A stretch of 64,000 bases of DNA from Eggerthella sp. (GCA_030540085.1 JAUNWY010000002.1:62001-126000), one strand, 5' to 3'. Counted from the first letter of the stretch, positions 17,202-27,394 are shown. Notes: generated by a model from the sequence alone, not told the origin. Translations and numbers: made by a program.

Positions 17202-18476
17202 TCATTTTCCGTGCTTTGCCCCGCGCGAAGTAACCTGAGTCGCAGAAAACTCACCAGTAGCATCGGCAACAGGATTTGCCTCTTCGCCCGAAGGCTCCCC
17301 CTTGAAGATAACGCCATCAGGCGAAACGATAACGCGGCCCGTGCGCTTCTCGAAGTAGTACACGAAAAGCGATTTAATGGCAGCAACCGCAGGAATGGAA
17401 GCGAGCATGCCCACAATGTTTCCAACAAATCCGCCAACGGCAAAGCCTAAAGCGGAACCCACCATCAAAGCCATAATGACCAACGCGGGATGGATGTCCA
17501 CCGAATTGCCCATGATCTTCGGCGAGATGAAGGTGTAGATGAATTGCTGCACAGCGATGGTGTAGACCAAAGCGATAACGGCAATAAGCGGACTCGAGAA
17601 AACACCCACGATTGCCGCCATGCCGCCGCCCAACCACGGGCCGACAACGGGAATGATGTTCAGCAGACCAGTAATGACACCCAAAGCCGCTGCGCTGGGG
17701 ATGCCCATAACGGCAAAACCAATACCGCAGCAAACGCCGATAAGCAAGCATTGGACCAACGTGCCCTTGATATAGCCACCCATAACGCGGGTACCCGTGA
17801 GATAGATTATGTCTAGATCCTCCTGGAAGCGAGGGCCGAACACGCGCTTGATTTCAGCGCCCAATGCAGGCAGTTCCATAAGGACCCAAAACGCTACCAC
17901 CAGTGAAAAACCAATAACCATGGCAGAGATAGCAACGCCGGAGCCAACCGAAACCATGCCCTCCGCACTGGCGGAGGCCATGCCAGAAAACCAGGTTCCC
18001 ACCGACGAGAAAGCATCATTCATCCAATTGGAGATGCGCTCGTCTTGCAGGATGTAGGCGTACTGCGAATAGACGTCATTCCAGACATTGCGCACCTGAG
18101 AAATCTGGTCAGCAAAGGTTTGAAGCAACGCAGTGAACTGTTCGCCCACGCCGGACATAGGCGAAAAGAGCATCCAGCTGAGAGCCGTTACCACCACGCC
18201 CATAAGGATATAAGCCACGCATGTTCCCCACAGGCGGCCAATGCCTTTACTTTCCAGATAGTTAACGGGGCCCCTCAAACAGAAAACGATGATGGTCGTC
18301 CACACAACAATGGCCACGGGAGTGGCCAAAATGTTGAGCGCCTGCCCAAGCAAATACAAAAGAGCAAACAACACGATAATGAAGGTGCTCGTGTACAAGC
18401 GGCGGCGTGATTTTACCGTTTTCAATTCCTCTTTGCGAAACTCGCTATCCGTGAGATGAGTATCGCCATTAGTCAT
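17202..18476 (-). CDS. AI-2E family transporter (UPF0118)
   Basis: A 424-residue polytopic membrane protein of the AI-2E family. Members include autoinducer-2 exporters and Na+/H+ antiporters, so the substrate here is unknown. Two N-terminal helices (about 28-75) are followed by a helix, a long extracytoplasmic amphipathic segment, and five further helices including the conserved LLNIIPVVGPWLGGG and the PAVAAIKSLFVYYFEKR end. The tail after residue 385 is hydrophilic and variable. It is followed closely by the alaS operon. Confidence 0.88.
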   Translation of the reverse strand: MTNGDTHLTDSEFRKEELKTVKSRRRLYTSTFIIVLFALLYLLGQALNILATPVAIVVWTTIIVFCLRGPVNYLESKGIGRLWGTCVAYILMGVVVTALSWMLFSPMSGVGEQFTALLQTFADQISQVRNVWNDVYSQYAYILQDERISNWMNDAFSSVGTWFSGMASASAEGMVSVGSGVAISAMVIGFSLVVAFWVLMELPALGAEIKRVFGPRFQEDLDIIYLTGTRVMGGYIKGTLVQCLLIGVCCGIGFAVMGIPSAAALGVITGLLNIIPVVGPWLGGGMAAIVGVFSSPLIAVIALVYTIAVQQFIYTFISPKIMGNSVDIHPALVIMALMVGSALGFAVGGFVGNIVGMLASIPAVAAIKSLFVYYFEKRTGRVIVSPDGVIFKGEPSGEEANPVADATGEFSATQVTSRGAKHGK

Positions 18477-18495
18477 AACTGGTTAAGCACTCCTA

Positions 18496-19131
18496 TTAGT
18501 TTTGAGCGGATTCGGAATCGCGAGAGATTTGAACAGAGAAAGCGTCCTTCAGGCTGGAGGACATCTCGTTTGTCTGAGCCTGCGCCTCTTCGCGAGCGGC
18601 AACGGCTTCAGCTGCCTCGGCGCGCTTTACATCGGCACGAGCCTGAGCGCCGGAAACGCACGCCTCAACGCTGTCGAGCTTCTGGTCGACCACCTGCGCA
18701 ACAGCACCAACGCGAGAGTCTTCTGCCTTAGCGCCCAGCGGAGCGATGCGGCTGCGAAGACGGCTGGTCACGTTGGAGAGCGCGTCCAAAGGGAGCGATG
18801 TGATGTTGTCGAGGGATTCGGTTGCCTTGGAAACATTACCCGTGATGGTGTTCACGTCTTCCAAGATCTGATCTACCCGCATGATCTCTAAATTTGCAGC
18901 ATCAACGGTAAGGGTAATGCGCTCCATCAACGGATCGATGCGCTCAAGAGCGGGCTTTGCCGTGTCGAGCGCCTCCTTAGCCTCCACAACCAAAGGATCA
19001 ACTTTTTCAAACGTTTCCTTCATGGATTTCGTAAGGGTGATGAAAAGGTACGCCATGGCACCCAGCGCAACAACGCCGGCGATGCACAGCAGCACGATTC
19101 CCACAGGAATCAGCGATTCGAAGACTTCCAT
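18496..19131 (-). CDS. DUF948-like membrane-anchored coiled-coil protein
   Basis: A 211-residue protein with one N-terminal transmembrane helix (about 9-32, IPVGIVLLCIAGVVALGAMA) followed by a long amphipathic helical region with repeated EALDTAKPALERIDPLMERI-type heptads. This layout matches the DUF948 family, whose function is unknown. The C-terminal third is rich in Ala, Glu and Arg and is probably a further coiled coil. The start ATG has an AGGAGGAAAG site. It is 19 nt upstream of the AI-2E-type permease and probably cotranscribed with it. Confidence 0.75.
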   Translation of the reverse strand: MEVFESLIPVGIVLLCIAGVVALGAMAYLFITLTKSMKETFEKVDPLVVEAKEALDTAKPALERIDPLMERITLTVDAANLEIMRVDQILEDVNTITGNVSKATESLDNITSLPLDALSNVTSRLRSRIAPLGAKAEDSRVGAVAQVVDQKLDSVEACVSGAQARADVKRAEAAEAVAAREEAQAQTNEMSSSLKDAFSVQISRDSESAQN

Positions 19132-19173
19132 CTTTCCTCCTCTGGTCAGGAACCTAAAATTCGCATGTGCAGA

Positions 19174-20472
19174 TTACATTCTATCGGATAGAGGGGCGTC
19201 AACGCGATACCTCTCCCAACCTCGTTCCCCAGGCGTGAAAAACGCCCCACGCTCCAAGCCTTCGGGGAGATACCGCTGCTTAACATAGCCCTCAGCATAA
19301 CTATGGGGGTACAGGTACTCGCCGTATTCTTCGGACCCTGGACGATGGCGGTCGCGCAGGTAATCAGGCACGGGGCGAAGCGGGCCGTTACGCACTTCGT
19401 CCAACGCTTTGCCGATGCCAGCATACGCAGAACAAGATTTTGGAGCCAAAGCCATGTACACTGCCGCCTGAGCCAGATTGATACGGCATTCGGGCATGCC
19501 AATAACCTCAACAGCCTTAAAACATGCCTCGGCGACCAAGAGCGCTTGCGGATCGGCGTTGCCAATGTCCTCAGATGCCGAAATAAAGATACGGCGCGCA
19601 ATGAACTTAGGGTCTTCCCCGCCGTCGATCATCCGAGCAAGCCAGTACAAGGCTGCATCGGGGTCTGATCCGCGCATCGACTTGATGAACGCCGATATCA
19701 CGTCATAGTGCATATCCTGCTTCTTGTCGTAAGGAAGAGTGCGATGGGGAACCGCCGTACGCACCATTTCCTCGGTGATGGTCTCTGCCTTTTGGGCGCG
19801 GGCCAAGTCGGAGGCAAGCGATAAGGTATTCAAGCAACTGCGCGCATCGCCACCCGCCAAAAGCAGCAACGCCTTACGAGCATCTTCGTCGAGCGAGTAA
19901 TCGCCCTTCAAGCCTCGGCTGCTTTCCAGGGCATGATCCAAAATCGACGAAAGGGCGTCGTCGCTGAGCCTATGGAGCTCAACGATACGCGATCGGGATA
20001 TCAATGCCGAATTCACTTCAAAAAAGGGATTTTCCGTGGTAGCCCCAATCAAAACCACCACGCCATCTTCAACCGCATGAAGCAAAGCATCTTGCTGTGC
20101 GCGATTGAAGCGATGGATCTCATCGACGAATAAAATGGTGCGAATGCCCCGGTTTATCAGGCGCTTGTCAGCATCTGAAATCTCGCGGCGTAAATCGGCG
20201 ACCGTGCCACCGATAGCCGAGACCTCAACAAAATGGGCATGGGTGGTCTCAGCAATAACATGAGCAATGGACGTTTTCCCTGTTCCCGCAGGACCGTACA
20301 GGATAACGGAAGAAAGTGTGTCGGCTTCGATAGCGCTACGCAGCCATGTTCCTTCCCCTAGCGCATCCTCTTGGCCGATAAGATCGTCGAGCGTTTGCGG
20401 ACGCATACGCACTGCCAAGGGGGCATTTGCCGCGCGCTTGCTGTTTTCTATGTCTGTGAAGAGTGTATCCAT
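19174..20472 (-). CDS. rarA: Replication-associated recombination protein A (RarA/MgsA)
   Basis: AAA+ ATPase related to clamp loaders that acts at stalled replication forks. The 432-residue protein has RMRPQTLDDLIGQ, Walker A GPAGTGKTS (60-68), Walker B TILFVDEIHRFNRAQQDALL, sensor motif LIGATTENPFFEVNSALISR, and the tetramerisation region with YDVISAFIKSMRGSDPDAAL. Full length and intact. It is followed downstream by the DUF948-like gene. Confidence 0.95.
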   Translation of the reverse strand: MDTLFTDIENSKRAANAPLAVRMRPQTLDDLIGQEDALGEGTWLRSAIEADTLSSVILYGPAGTGKTSIAHVIAETTHAHFVEVSAIGGTVADLRREISDADKRLINRGIRTILFVDEIHRFNRAQQDALLHAVEDGVVVLIGATTENPFFEVNSALISRSRIVELHRLSDDALSSILDHALESSRGLKGDYSLDEDARKALLLLAGGDARSCLNTLSLASDLARAQKAETITEEMVRTAVPHRTLPYDKKQDMHYDVISAFIKSMRGSDPDAALYWLARMIDGGEDPKFIARRIFISASEDIGNADPQALLVAEACFKAVEVIGMPECRINLAQAAVYMALAPKSCSAYAGIGKALDEVRNGPLRPVPDYLRDRHRPGSEEYGEYLYPHSYAEGYVKQRYLPEGLERGAFFTPGERGWERYRVDAPLSDRM

Positions 20473-20532
20473 GAGTTGACCTTAACACGGGCGCCGACAG
20501 AACCATACCCAGCGCGCCAAACCCCATACCGA

Positions 20533-23500
20533 TCACGCAGAAAGGCTTTGCGCATAGGCGGAAAGAACAGCCTGCTCCAGCACTTCCCTGTCCTCTTCCG
20601 TGAAGGAATATTCCACCGTTTGCGGCTGAGACGCATCTACGATACTTTCCTGCTCCACACGTACAAACGTTGCTGTCACGCGTGGGCTCCCCTGAGCCAT
20701 AAGCGCCAACGCATAGCATTGAGCCTGAAGGAGATGCTTGCCAAACACCCGCGCAGCGGATTCATCGGGCGAGCCCCCCGTCTTGTAATCAACCAAGAAC
20801 GCAGAACCGTCCCCACCAAACGAAACCGCATCGATTTCGCCTTCCAGATACACCGCATTCGAAGCCACGCCCAGACAAACCATGAACGGCACTTCGGCCT
20901 GAGGAGCGCCCTTAGCCACCAAAGCGCGAGCGACATCGCTTGCAAACCATCTATCGAGCGCCGCACTCAGCCGCACCTCTTGCGAGGGGGTTAGTCCCTG
21001 AGCGCGAACCTGAGCAACAACGGCTTCATTCGCGGGGCGCTTGAGCGCAGACCCGTCAAATTGCGCAATAGCGCGCTGTGCCAAACGATGAAATGCCGTA
21101 CCCAGCGCAGTGGCGTTTTCCTCGAAGAAGTCCCGATCGACATCGAACAAGGACGACTCCGCTTCTTCCTCGGGCTCTGGGGTCTGATGGGCAGCATCAC
21201 CGATTGAAGAGTACGAAAACACCTCTTCACGAGAAGCGTGATAAGGCTCGCAATAGGGCGCAGGGGGCAAGGGGGCCGCTGGGATGGTAAAGGGTTTTCC
21301 CTCTTCTGCAACACGTTCTAGCTGCTCGGCAGGGGTATCGAGCACCGTGAGCTCAAAATCCATCGGCGCGCTTCCACCGTAGTCGAGCTTCTGCATCGGG
21401 GCGTTCGCCGAAGCTTCCCACTGAAGCGCCTCGTGCAAATCGTCAAGGATACCCTTGCCTTCATATGAAAAGTTTTTATTGCCCGAATGCGCCACACCGA
21501 TGAACAGCGACTTGCTAGCACGAGTCAAGGCAACGTACAGCAAGCGACGAGCCTCGGACAGCTCTTGTGTGGCAACATACCCCTTCAAAGAAAGCATCAA
21601 ATCCTGATAGGTCGATGCCTGCATGATATCGGTACCCGGCTCATCGCCCTGTTCAATAAACTCATGAAGGCCCTGAATGGTTTTGCGAACGGAGCGCAGA
21701 ACAGGCGAATCGAGCGCGACATAGGTTGATGCCGCGATGTTTTCGGCAACTAAACTTTCAGCCTTTCCCGAAAGACGCAGATCAGCCAAGGCAACATGAG
21801 GAAACTCAAGGCCCTTGCTTGCATGAACCGTCATTATGCGCACAAAATTCGAGCTGCTAGCAGATAGCGTTCCAGGGGTAAGTTTCAACGTTGCCAAGTC
21901 GCTCTCGAAGCGATCTGCCGTACGAGCAAGGCCCAATCCCAATTTTCCAACGTCTTCCAGCATTCGCAGCGCCTTGCCGAGATTGCCCACGATAGCCTGG
22001 CCCTGAGCCTGCTCGCCTTCCAAGCGAATGAGCCAACCGCTCGAACGCAGCAAGGTACGGACCCCCGCTGCCATGCCGAAGCGACGGACCGAATCGAATG
22101 CCGCGTCGAGGCAGATATGAGCGAAGTCTATTTGGTCCTCCTGCTCAGGGGCAAGGCCCGTAAGGCCCTTTTCATCCTTCCAGGCCGCAAATCCGTCGGA
22201 TAGAGCCCTGCGAAACCTACGACCCTGACGGCTGGTGCCTGTAGCCAAATATAGCAGGGCGTCATCACCTAAAGCGAACAAGGGAGAAGTGAGCACCGCA
22301 TAAAGCGCCTCATTATCGGCGCAACTCGAGAACAGGCGCACCATCGAGACAACCAATTGAACTTCCGGGGAATCCGAGAAGGTAGAGCCTCCAGCGACCA
22401 GGCAGTCGAAGCCGGCATCGCGCAAAGCTTGAGCATAGATATCGACATTCGACATATTTCCCAAAAGCAAAACCATGTCAGAAGGCGATGCTGGATTGCT
22501 TGCGTCATCGCGCAAGCTAGCAAAATGCTTGGCAATGCGACGAGCACACGCGAGACGCCCAGCCCCTAGGCCAGGACCCCCCACCTTGCAATCGAATAGA
22601 GACATGGAAACACGGGGGCGCATCTCGAAGAGCGGATCGTCTTGATTATTCACCGCCCCCTTAGGCGCCAACGAAAGAAATCGATCACCGAATACCTGCG
22701 GCTGCGAAAAAACCTTGTCCACAAAGGAAAGCACGTCGGCATGACTTCTAAAATTGTCGGGAAGGCTCACAAACTGAGCCTCAGGGCATTCCGCTTCAAG
22801 GCTTTCGCGATAACCGAAAAAGACATTCACATCGGCGCCACGGAAACGGTAGATGCTCTGCTGGGCATCACCAACCGTGCATACGTTGGAAAGGCCCGGC
22901 TGCGCAAGCGCTCGAACCAGAGCAACCTGAAGCTCGTCGGTGTCCTGGAACTCATCGATCATGATGATCTTGAACTGGCTTCGATAAGCATCGGCAATTT
23001 CAGGGTGATCGGTCAACGCATGAAATGCCATACGGAGCAGGTCAACGTTGTCGATGCCGGCAGCGCCCTTCAAGCATTGGTATTCTTCATCAACAGCACG
23101 AGCTATGCGCAGCAAAGCTTGGACATCGCGTGCTGAAAACGCCGCTTCAACCTGCCCCGCGGCAGATGCGTAGGCATCACGGTACTCGGCGAAAAACGTA
23201 GGATCGCTTTCCTTCACATGGTATTTGGGGCTGGTTTTAGGGAACGAGAAAAAGGCCTCAACAAAGCGAGCCGTTTCGAAGCTTGGATCCTCAAACGAGG
23301 TACAGCCGCCGTACTCCAAGAGGTATTCGTTTGCCGCCTCCAAGGCTATTGTTGCCGCTTCGTGATTCTTGACGTCGGTCTTCCCCAGCTTGGGCAATCC
23401 CTCAAGGCAGGAGATGAACGTCTCCCCCAACTCAACCATTTGACGCATAAGCGCTGAAGGATCCCCCTCCACTTCGGGAACCACAACAGCATCAAACCCC

Positions 23501-24060
23501 TCTGGCAAAGCGAGGGCACTCGAAGTTATCTTGCGAACCCACGTTTCGATACTCGGTGAAGCAGGACCTTGGGAATAAACATCGAGAGAGCCAACGAAGC
23601 TCTTCAGCGCTGCATCATCGCTTTCCTGGATTCGCTTAATTACGGAATCAAACGCCTCATCGTAATAACGCTTGGATTCCGTTTCAGAGATCACCGAAAA
23701 TGCAGGGTCTATACCCAACTCAAGAGCATGTTCACGAAGTACTCGAGAGCACATGCCGTGGATGGTGGAAATCCACGCATCATCGACCTTCAGCGCCTCT
23801 TCGACCAAGCCCATGCCCGCAAGCTGGCGCTTAATGCGCGACTTCAATTCCGCTGCAGCCTTCTTGGTAAACGTAATAGCCATGATCTGGCTGATGCTCT
23901 GCACGGGTCGAGCATCAGGTGTGTCCTCCGAAAGCGCATAGGCAATGCGCTGGGTAAGCGTAAAGGTTTTGCCGCTGCCTGCACCGGCAGAAACCATAAG
24001 CGGCTTATTCAGGGTCGTGATGATCTGGCGCTGGCCAGGGGTGCAGGTATCAAGATTCAC
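20533..24060 (-). CDS. addA: AddA-type ATP-dependent helicase/nuclease subunit A
   Basis: UvrD/SF1 helicase with a C-terminal RecB-like nuclease, one half of the AddAB complex that resects double-strand breaks. The 1175-residue protein begins with a Q-motif-like TPGQRQIITTLN, Walker A GAGSGKT (26-32), Walker B MIDEFQDTDELQ, helicase motif VGDAQQSIYRFRGAD, the HASKGLEFPHVALADL motif, and near the end the nuclease motifs LEGEIDAVSF and AFLVDYKTG. Start: GTG at 24060, whose last bases overlap the addB stop (GTGA), with AGAGG 6 nt upstream, so translation is coupled to addB. Confidence 0.93.
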   Translation of the reverse strand: MNLDTCTPGQRQIITTLNKPLMVSAGAGSGKTFTLTQRIAYALSEDTPDARPVQSISQIMAITFTKKAAAELKSRIKRQLAGMGLVEEALKVDDAWISTIHGMCSRVLREHALELGIDPAFSVISETESKRYYDEAFDSVIKRIQESDDAALKSFVGSLDVYSQGPASPSIETWVRKITSSALALPEGFDAVVVPEVEGDPSALMRQMVELGETFISCLEGLPKLGKTDVKNHEAATIALEAANEYLLEYGGCTSFEDPSFETARFVEAFFSFPKTSPKYHVKESDPTFFAEYRDAYASAAGQVEAAFSARDVQALLRIARAVDEEYQCLKGAAGIDNVDLLRMAFHALTDHPEIADAYRSQFKIIMIDEFQDTDELQVALVRALAQPGLSNVCTVGDAQQSIYRFRGADVNVFFGYRESLEAECPEAQFVSLPDNFRSHADVLSFVDKVFSQPQVFGDRFLSLAPKGAVNNQDDPLFEMRPRVSMSLFDCKVGGPGLGAGRLACARRIAKHFASLRDDASNPASPSDMVLLLGNMSNVDIYAQALRDAGFDCLVAGGSTFSDSPEVQLVVSMVRLFSSCADNEALYAVLTSPLFALGDDALLYLATGTSRQGRRFRRALSDGFAAWKDEKGLTGLAPEQEDQIDFAHICLDAAFDSVRRFGMAAGVRTLLRSSGWLIRLEGEQAQGQAIVGNLGKALRMLEDVGKLGLGLARTADRFESDLATLKLTPGTLSASSSNFVRIMTVHASKGLEFPHVALADLRLSGKAESLVAENIAASTYVALDSPVLRSVRKTIQGLHEFIEQGDEPGTDIMQASTYQDLMLSLKGYVATQELSEARRLLYVALTRASKSLFIGVAHSGNKNFSYEGKGILDDLHEALQWEASANAPMQKLDYGGSAPMDFELTVLDTPAEQLERVAEEGKPFTIPAAPLPPAPYCEPYHASREEVFSYSSIGDAAHQTPEPEEEAESSLFDVDRDFFEENATALGTAFHRLAQRAIAQFDGSALKRPANEAVVAQVRAQGLTPSQEVRLSAALDRWFASDVARALVAKGAPQAEVPFMVCLGVASNAVYLEGEIDAVSFGGDGSAFLVDYKTGGSPDESAARVFGKHLLQAQCYALALMAQGSPRVTATFVRVEQESIVDASQPQTVEYSFTEEDREVLEQAVLSAYAQSLSA

Positions 24061-26732
24061 GAGAGCCTCTTTTCGCAGTAACGGACCGGGCAATACGTAC
24101 ATGAAGATTCGCAGAGAGGATTGGGGGCAATATCGCCCTCCAAAAGATCGGCAACGCGCTTGCCCACTTCCAGTTCAACCATATCCAAATACGATTCGAA
24201 ATTCATATTTACGCCGGCAGCGCTTCGCGCAAACCCCGTAACATCAAGCATGGACGAATCGAATGAGCCAGCAAGTGATCTAGCTGGCTCTTTGGCCCTA
24301 TAGCTTAAATAGAGAGCCCCGACAGGACGCGCGGATTCAACAACACGACGCAGCGCCTGCGCATAAATAAGCGCCTGGATCTTGGATGGAATGCGGAAGT
24401 CTTCCTGTTCATCGGGGTCAAACCCCGCATCATGCCCCGCAATGCCACCCTTGTAGTCAATCACCACGTAATGACCGTGCTCGGCATCGATATCAACCCT
24501 GTCAACGCGACCCATAAGGCGCGCACCCGCATAATCGATGCCTTGACCAGGCTCGATGGACAGCTCGAACTGCTGAGGCGTAAAGCGGGGCAACATGCGA
24601 GCCTGAACATTTAGATTGTCAACCAACGTCTGCTTCAAGCGATTTGCCTGAGCACGTTCCGTAAACGAAAGAGGAAGGTAGCGCACGCCTTCAACCTGCG
24701 CTTGCTTAGCAAGCTCCGCATCGAATACGCGGCTCAAGCAGAGCTGAGCCTGATCCAGATTTCCGAGAGTAACGCGCTTAGAGGAAATTTCCTGCTCCAA
24801 GCAACGGTAGAACGATTCCCAAACAGCATGCACGAAAACACCCTGCTCCAAAGGCCCGAACAATTCATCAGGAGCTTCGGGGCGCAAGCGCCTTGCCGTA
24901 TACCAACGATATGGGCAATTCACATACTCTTCTATTGCAGAAGGAGAAAGCACAATGATGCCTGGATTATCAGGAGCTCGGAACAAGGAAAGGAGCGGCT
25001 TGGAGGATTCGCCAACGATGCCTGGCGCAAAACCAGGTATCACAATAGAGTCGGGGTTTTCCCCGCCTGCCTGATAATTTGCCGCATAGGTGTCACGCAA
25101 ACCACCCTCATCGCGTGTGGCGACAAAATCATGCAAGTGCCGAGGCACTCCAAAACCATCAAGCTCTTCGTCTCCTTCTCGCAAGCATTCGCAGAACTCA
25201 TCGAGCACAAAAGAAGGATATACATCTTCGTCGCCACCAGCATTCAGAACGCGCTCGCACGCAAAGTACTTTATTGCGCACCTCTTCACGCGCTCAAAAG
25301 CGAGACGCGCATCCTGCAGAGCATGACGAGGCACCTGAATGCCAAGCTTGTCTTCAAGCGTAACCAACGCATTATGCGATTCGCTAGCAGAAACGTAACG
25401 TGCGTCCAAATCGCAATGAACAACAACGTCAAAGCGACTCTGCGCGGAAAGCGAAGAGGCTTGCAATGCATCTAGCACCACAACCCTATTGGAGCCAGAC
25501 CCACACGTACGTGAAACGTCGACAGAAAGCGAAGACAGTGCAAACGTGAACGCCCCGGGCCCCACCCCCCAACGACGGGCAGCCTCGTACACACCACGCA
25601 ATGCCATAATGGCAATCTGCTGCTCGAAAACAGAAGCAGCATCAAGCCCACGCAGTTCTTCAGACAGATCGATAAACCTATCAAGCAAAAGCGATGCATC
25701 GGCATCGGAAACCAATTCCTCAAACAGATCATAAGTTTCGGTGACCAAATGCATCATGGCCTGAAGCTCTTCAAAGGAAAGGGCTCTATCTCCACGAACC
25801 GAAGCGTCGATTTTGGCAGCAGCCTGAACGGAAATGCCAGAAAAAGGAGATGACGCAAAATCCATCAAGGCTCGCGGATCATGACGATCATCAAGAATGA
25901 ACTCGCGGATTGCCATGTAGGCGCGACCAAAATGCGTCTCTACAAAAGGCTTTCGAGCTTGAAGCACGCATTCGCATCCGCGGACGGAAAGCGATTCGGA
26001 CAGCGTTGCATACACGGAATGGGGGCGCGAGGTAACCACCAAAACACTCCCCGCCCTTCCCTTGGAGGACAGAGCTTCGCAGGCCTGGCGCACATAGCTG
26101 GATATAAGTGCATTTTCCGCAGAGGGGCCTGAAGCGAAAAGGAACTGGGGCAGCACGCCTTCTGGCAAACCGGTAATGCATTCAGTCCCGCCGCCAAGAA
26201 TGGAGCAAGGTATTCCCGCCTTTTCGGCGAACTGGGCAAAGCATGGGGGCAATTCCACCCCTTCAGCCAGCGTAAAGGAAATGTCCCACTTTACGCCCAA
26301 GAGCGCATTGAGGGCATCACCCTCTTCAACGAAGCCGCGCTGCAAAAGGACGGCACGATACGGCTCCACCAAGCCAAGGATTTCACGCTCTTGAGCCGAA
26401 AGCGAAGCCGGAGGACTGTCAACGGCAGCTTCAAGAGCATCAAGACCAATTGCCTCGGAAAAGAAACGGCACACAAGAGCAATGCCACCGTCCGTAAGCT
26501 CGAGAGACCCAGCTCCGGAAGAATGCTCAAGCAGAAAGCGAACGGCGAAAGAACGATCAAGCGAAGAGATCAGCCCGCGACCATCACCATACAATTCCCA
26601 AGCATCAGCAAGCCATGCGGCGAATGTGGTTGCGGTAACGCCGAAACAAGCGCCAGAACCCTTGGCGGCGAGCTGCTTTCTATATGAAAGAGCCTGATCG
26701 TGGGAGCTGAATATAACTACATTCCTTGTCAC
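24057..26732 (-). CDS. addB: AddB-type nuclease/inactivated helicase subunit
   Basis: Partner of AddA. The 891-residue protein is shorter than the Bacillus AddB (about 1160) and shows no Walker A loop in its N-terminal helicase-like part. The C-terminal PD-(D/E)XK nuclease is clear: MGRVDRVDID, YVVIDYKGG, and the iron-sulfur cysteines, one in VNCPYRWY and three in CTYCPVRYC at the very end. Start: GTG 26732 with AGAGGA 8 nt upstream; the open frame extends to 26948 without a site. A promoter with TTGACA lies upstream, and addA follows with an overlapping stop/start. Confidence 0.86.
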   Translation of the reverse strand: MTRNVVIFSSHDQALSYRKQLAAKGSGACFGVTATTFAAWLADAWELYGDGRGLISSLDRSFAVRFLLEHSSGAGSLELTDGGIALVCRFFSEAIGLDALEAAVDSPPASLSAQEREILGLVEPYRAVLLQRGFVEEGDALNALLGVKWDISFTLAEGVELPPCFAQFAEKAGIPCSILGGGTECITGLPEGVLPQFLFASGPSAENALISSYVRQACEALSSKGRAGSVLVVTSRPHSVYATLSESLSVRGCECVLQARKPFVETHFGRAYMAIREFILDDRHDPRALMDFASSPFSGISVQAAAKIDASVRGDRALSFEELQAMMHLVTETYDLFEELVSDADASLLLDRFIDLSEELRGLDAASVFEQQIAIMALRGVYEAARRWGVGPGAFTFALSSLSVDVSRTCGSGSNRVVVLDALQASSLSAQSRFDVVVHCDLDARYVSASESHNALVTLEDKLGIQVPRHALQDARLAFERVKRCAIKYFACERVLNAGGDEDVYPSFVLDEFCECLREGDEELDGFGVPRHLHDFVATRDEGGLRDTYAANYQAGGENPDSIVIPGFAPGIVGESSKPLLSLFRAPDNPGIIVLSPSAIEEYVNCPYRWYTARRLRPEAPDELFGPLEQGVFVHAVWESFYRCLEQEISSKRVTLGNLDQAQLCLSRVFDAELAKQAQVEGVRYLPLSFTERAQANRLKQTLVDNLNVQARMLPRFTPQQFELSIEPGQGIDYAGARLMGRVDRVDIDAEHGHYVVIDYKGGIAGHDAGFDPDEQEDFRIPSKIQALIYAQALRRVVESARPVGALYLSYRAKEPARSLAGSFDSSMLDVTGFARSAAGVNMNFESYLDMVELEVGKRVADLLEGDIAPNPLCESSCTYCPVRYCEKRLS

Positions 26733-26768
26733 TGAACATTCCTCTGATTTTGGTGGCCATTGCGGGCT

Positions 26769-26797
26769 TCTAAACATTGCAACACGTTGTGTGTCAA
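26769..26797 (-). promoter_or_regulatory. Predicted sigma-70-type promoter of addBA
   Basis: On the minus strand TTGACA (26797-26792) is followed after 17 nt by TTTAGA (26774-26769). This lies 37 nt ahead of the addB start codon. The -35 box is consensus and the -10 box is weak. Confidence 0.5.
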
Positions 26798-27049
26798 GAC
26801 TTTTTCTTTTGCACGATATACCTATACTGAAGTTAGCCGATCCCGTGTCTGCGATGGACCGATGACATTTAATTGGGAGCCTCAGATTGCGTGCGGAATG
26901 GAGATTCGTATCTGTTGATGCGAAAGCCAGGAACCAAGCTGCGGGCACCCACCTAGCTAGGTGGGTTCATCCAATTAGCGGGGTCGGTTTTTCTATGCCA
27001 AAATTCGCTGCCTTCGCCAGCATTTGCTCCGAAAACCCCGCTTCTTCCA

Positions 27050-27098
27050 GAAACGCGAAACCCCGAGGCCAACCTTTGCTCACAGATCAACCTCGGGG
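27050..27098 (-). terminator. Intrinsic terminator after the 82-residue gene
   Basis: Stem CCCCGAGG (27061-27068) pairs with CCTCGGGG (27091-27098) across a 22-nt loop. On the minus strand TTTCGCGTTT follows. Confidence 0.7.
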
Positions 27099-27105
27099 CG
27101 AATGC

Positions 27106-27354
27106 CTAATGAACCGCGCCGTACACGTAACCCCATCCGTGAGAAGAGAGCGACGAATTGATCTGGCTGCAAAGACGATCTCGGGTATACAGACCAGGAG
27201 GCAGAAGGTTAAGAACCTCCATGAGCTCGCCATTAAGCCCGTACGCCTCACCCTCCAACACTACTTCCAGCCTCATATAATCTTCGCGACCGTCAAAGAG
27301 TCTGTCGATAAACTCCTGAAGCACGCCATAGTCGGGGCTTTTTTCTCGTGCCAC
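27106..27354 (-). CDS. Small protein of unknown function
   Basis: An 82-residue protein I do not recognise. It has an even mixture of charged and hydrophobic residues (EFIDRLFDGREDYMRLEVVL, then LNLLPPGLYTRDRLCSQINS and SSHGWGYVYG), no signal peptide and no membrane helix, and looks like a compact soluble domain. Start: GTG at 27354 with AGAGG 5 nt upstream. A terminator directly follows. It lies 40 nt downstream of the homocysteine-methyltransferase-like gene on the same strand, so the two may be cotranscribed. The good ribosome site, terminator and protein-like composition argue that it is real. Confidence 0.65.
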   Translation of the reverse strand: MAREKSPDYGVLQEFIDRLFDGREDYMRLEVVLEGEAYGLNGELMEVLNLLPPGLYTRDRLCSQINSSLSSHGWGYVYGAVH

Positions 27355-27394
27355 GCTTTCCTCTTTCTATAGCAGTTACGCAGACGCGGAGACG

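Larger units (their letters stand above)
26733..27105. other. Intergenic stretch between the 82-residue gene and addB
   Basis: Holds the addBA promoter and the terminator of the small gene at 27106. Between them (about 26,800-27,060) I see no gene with a ribosome site and no further clear structure. Confidence 0.6.
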
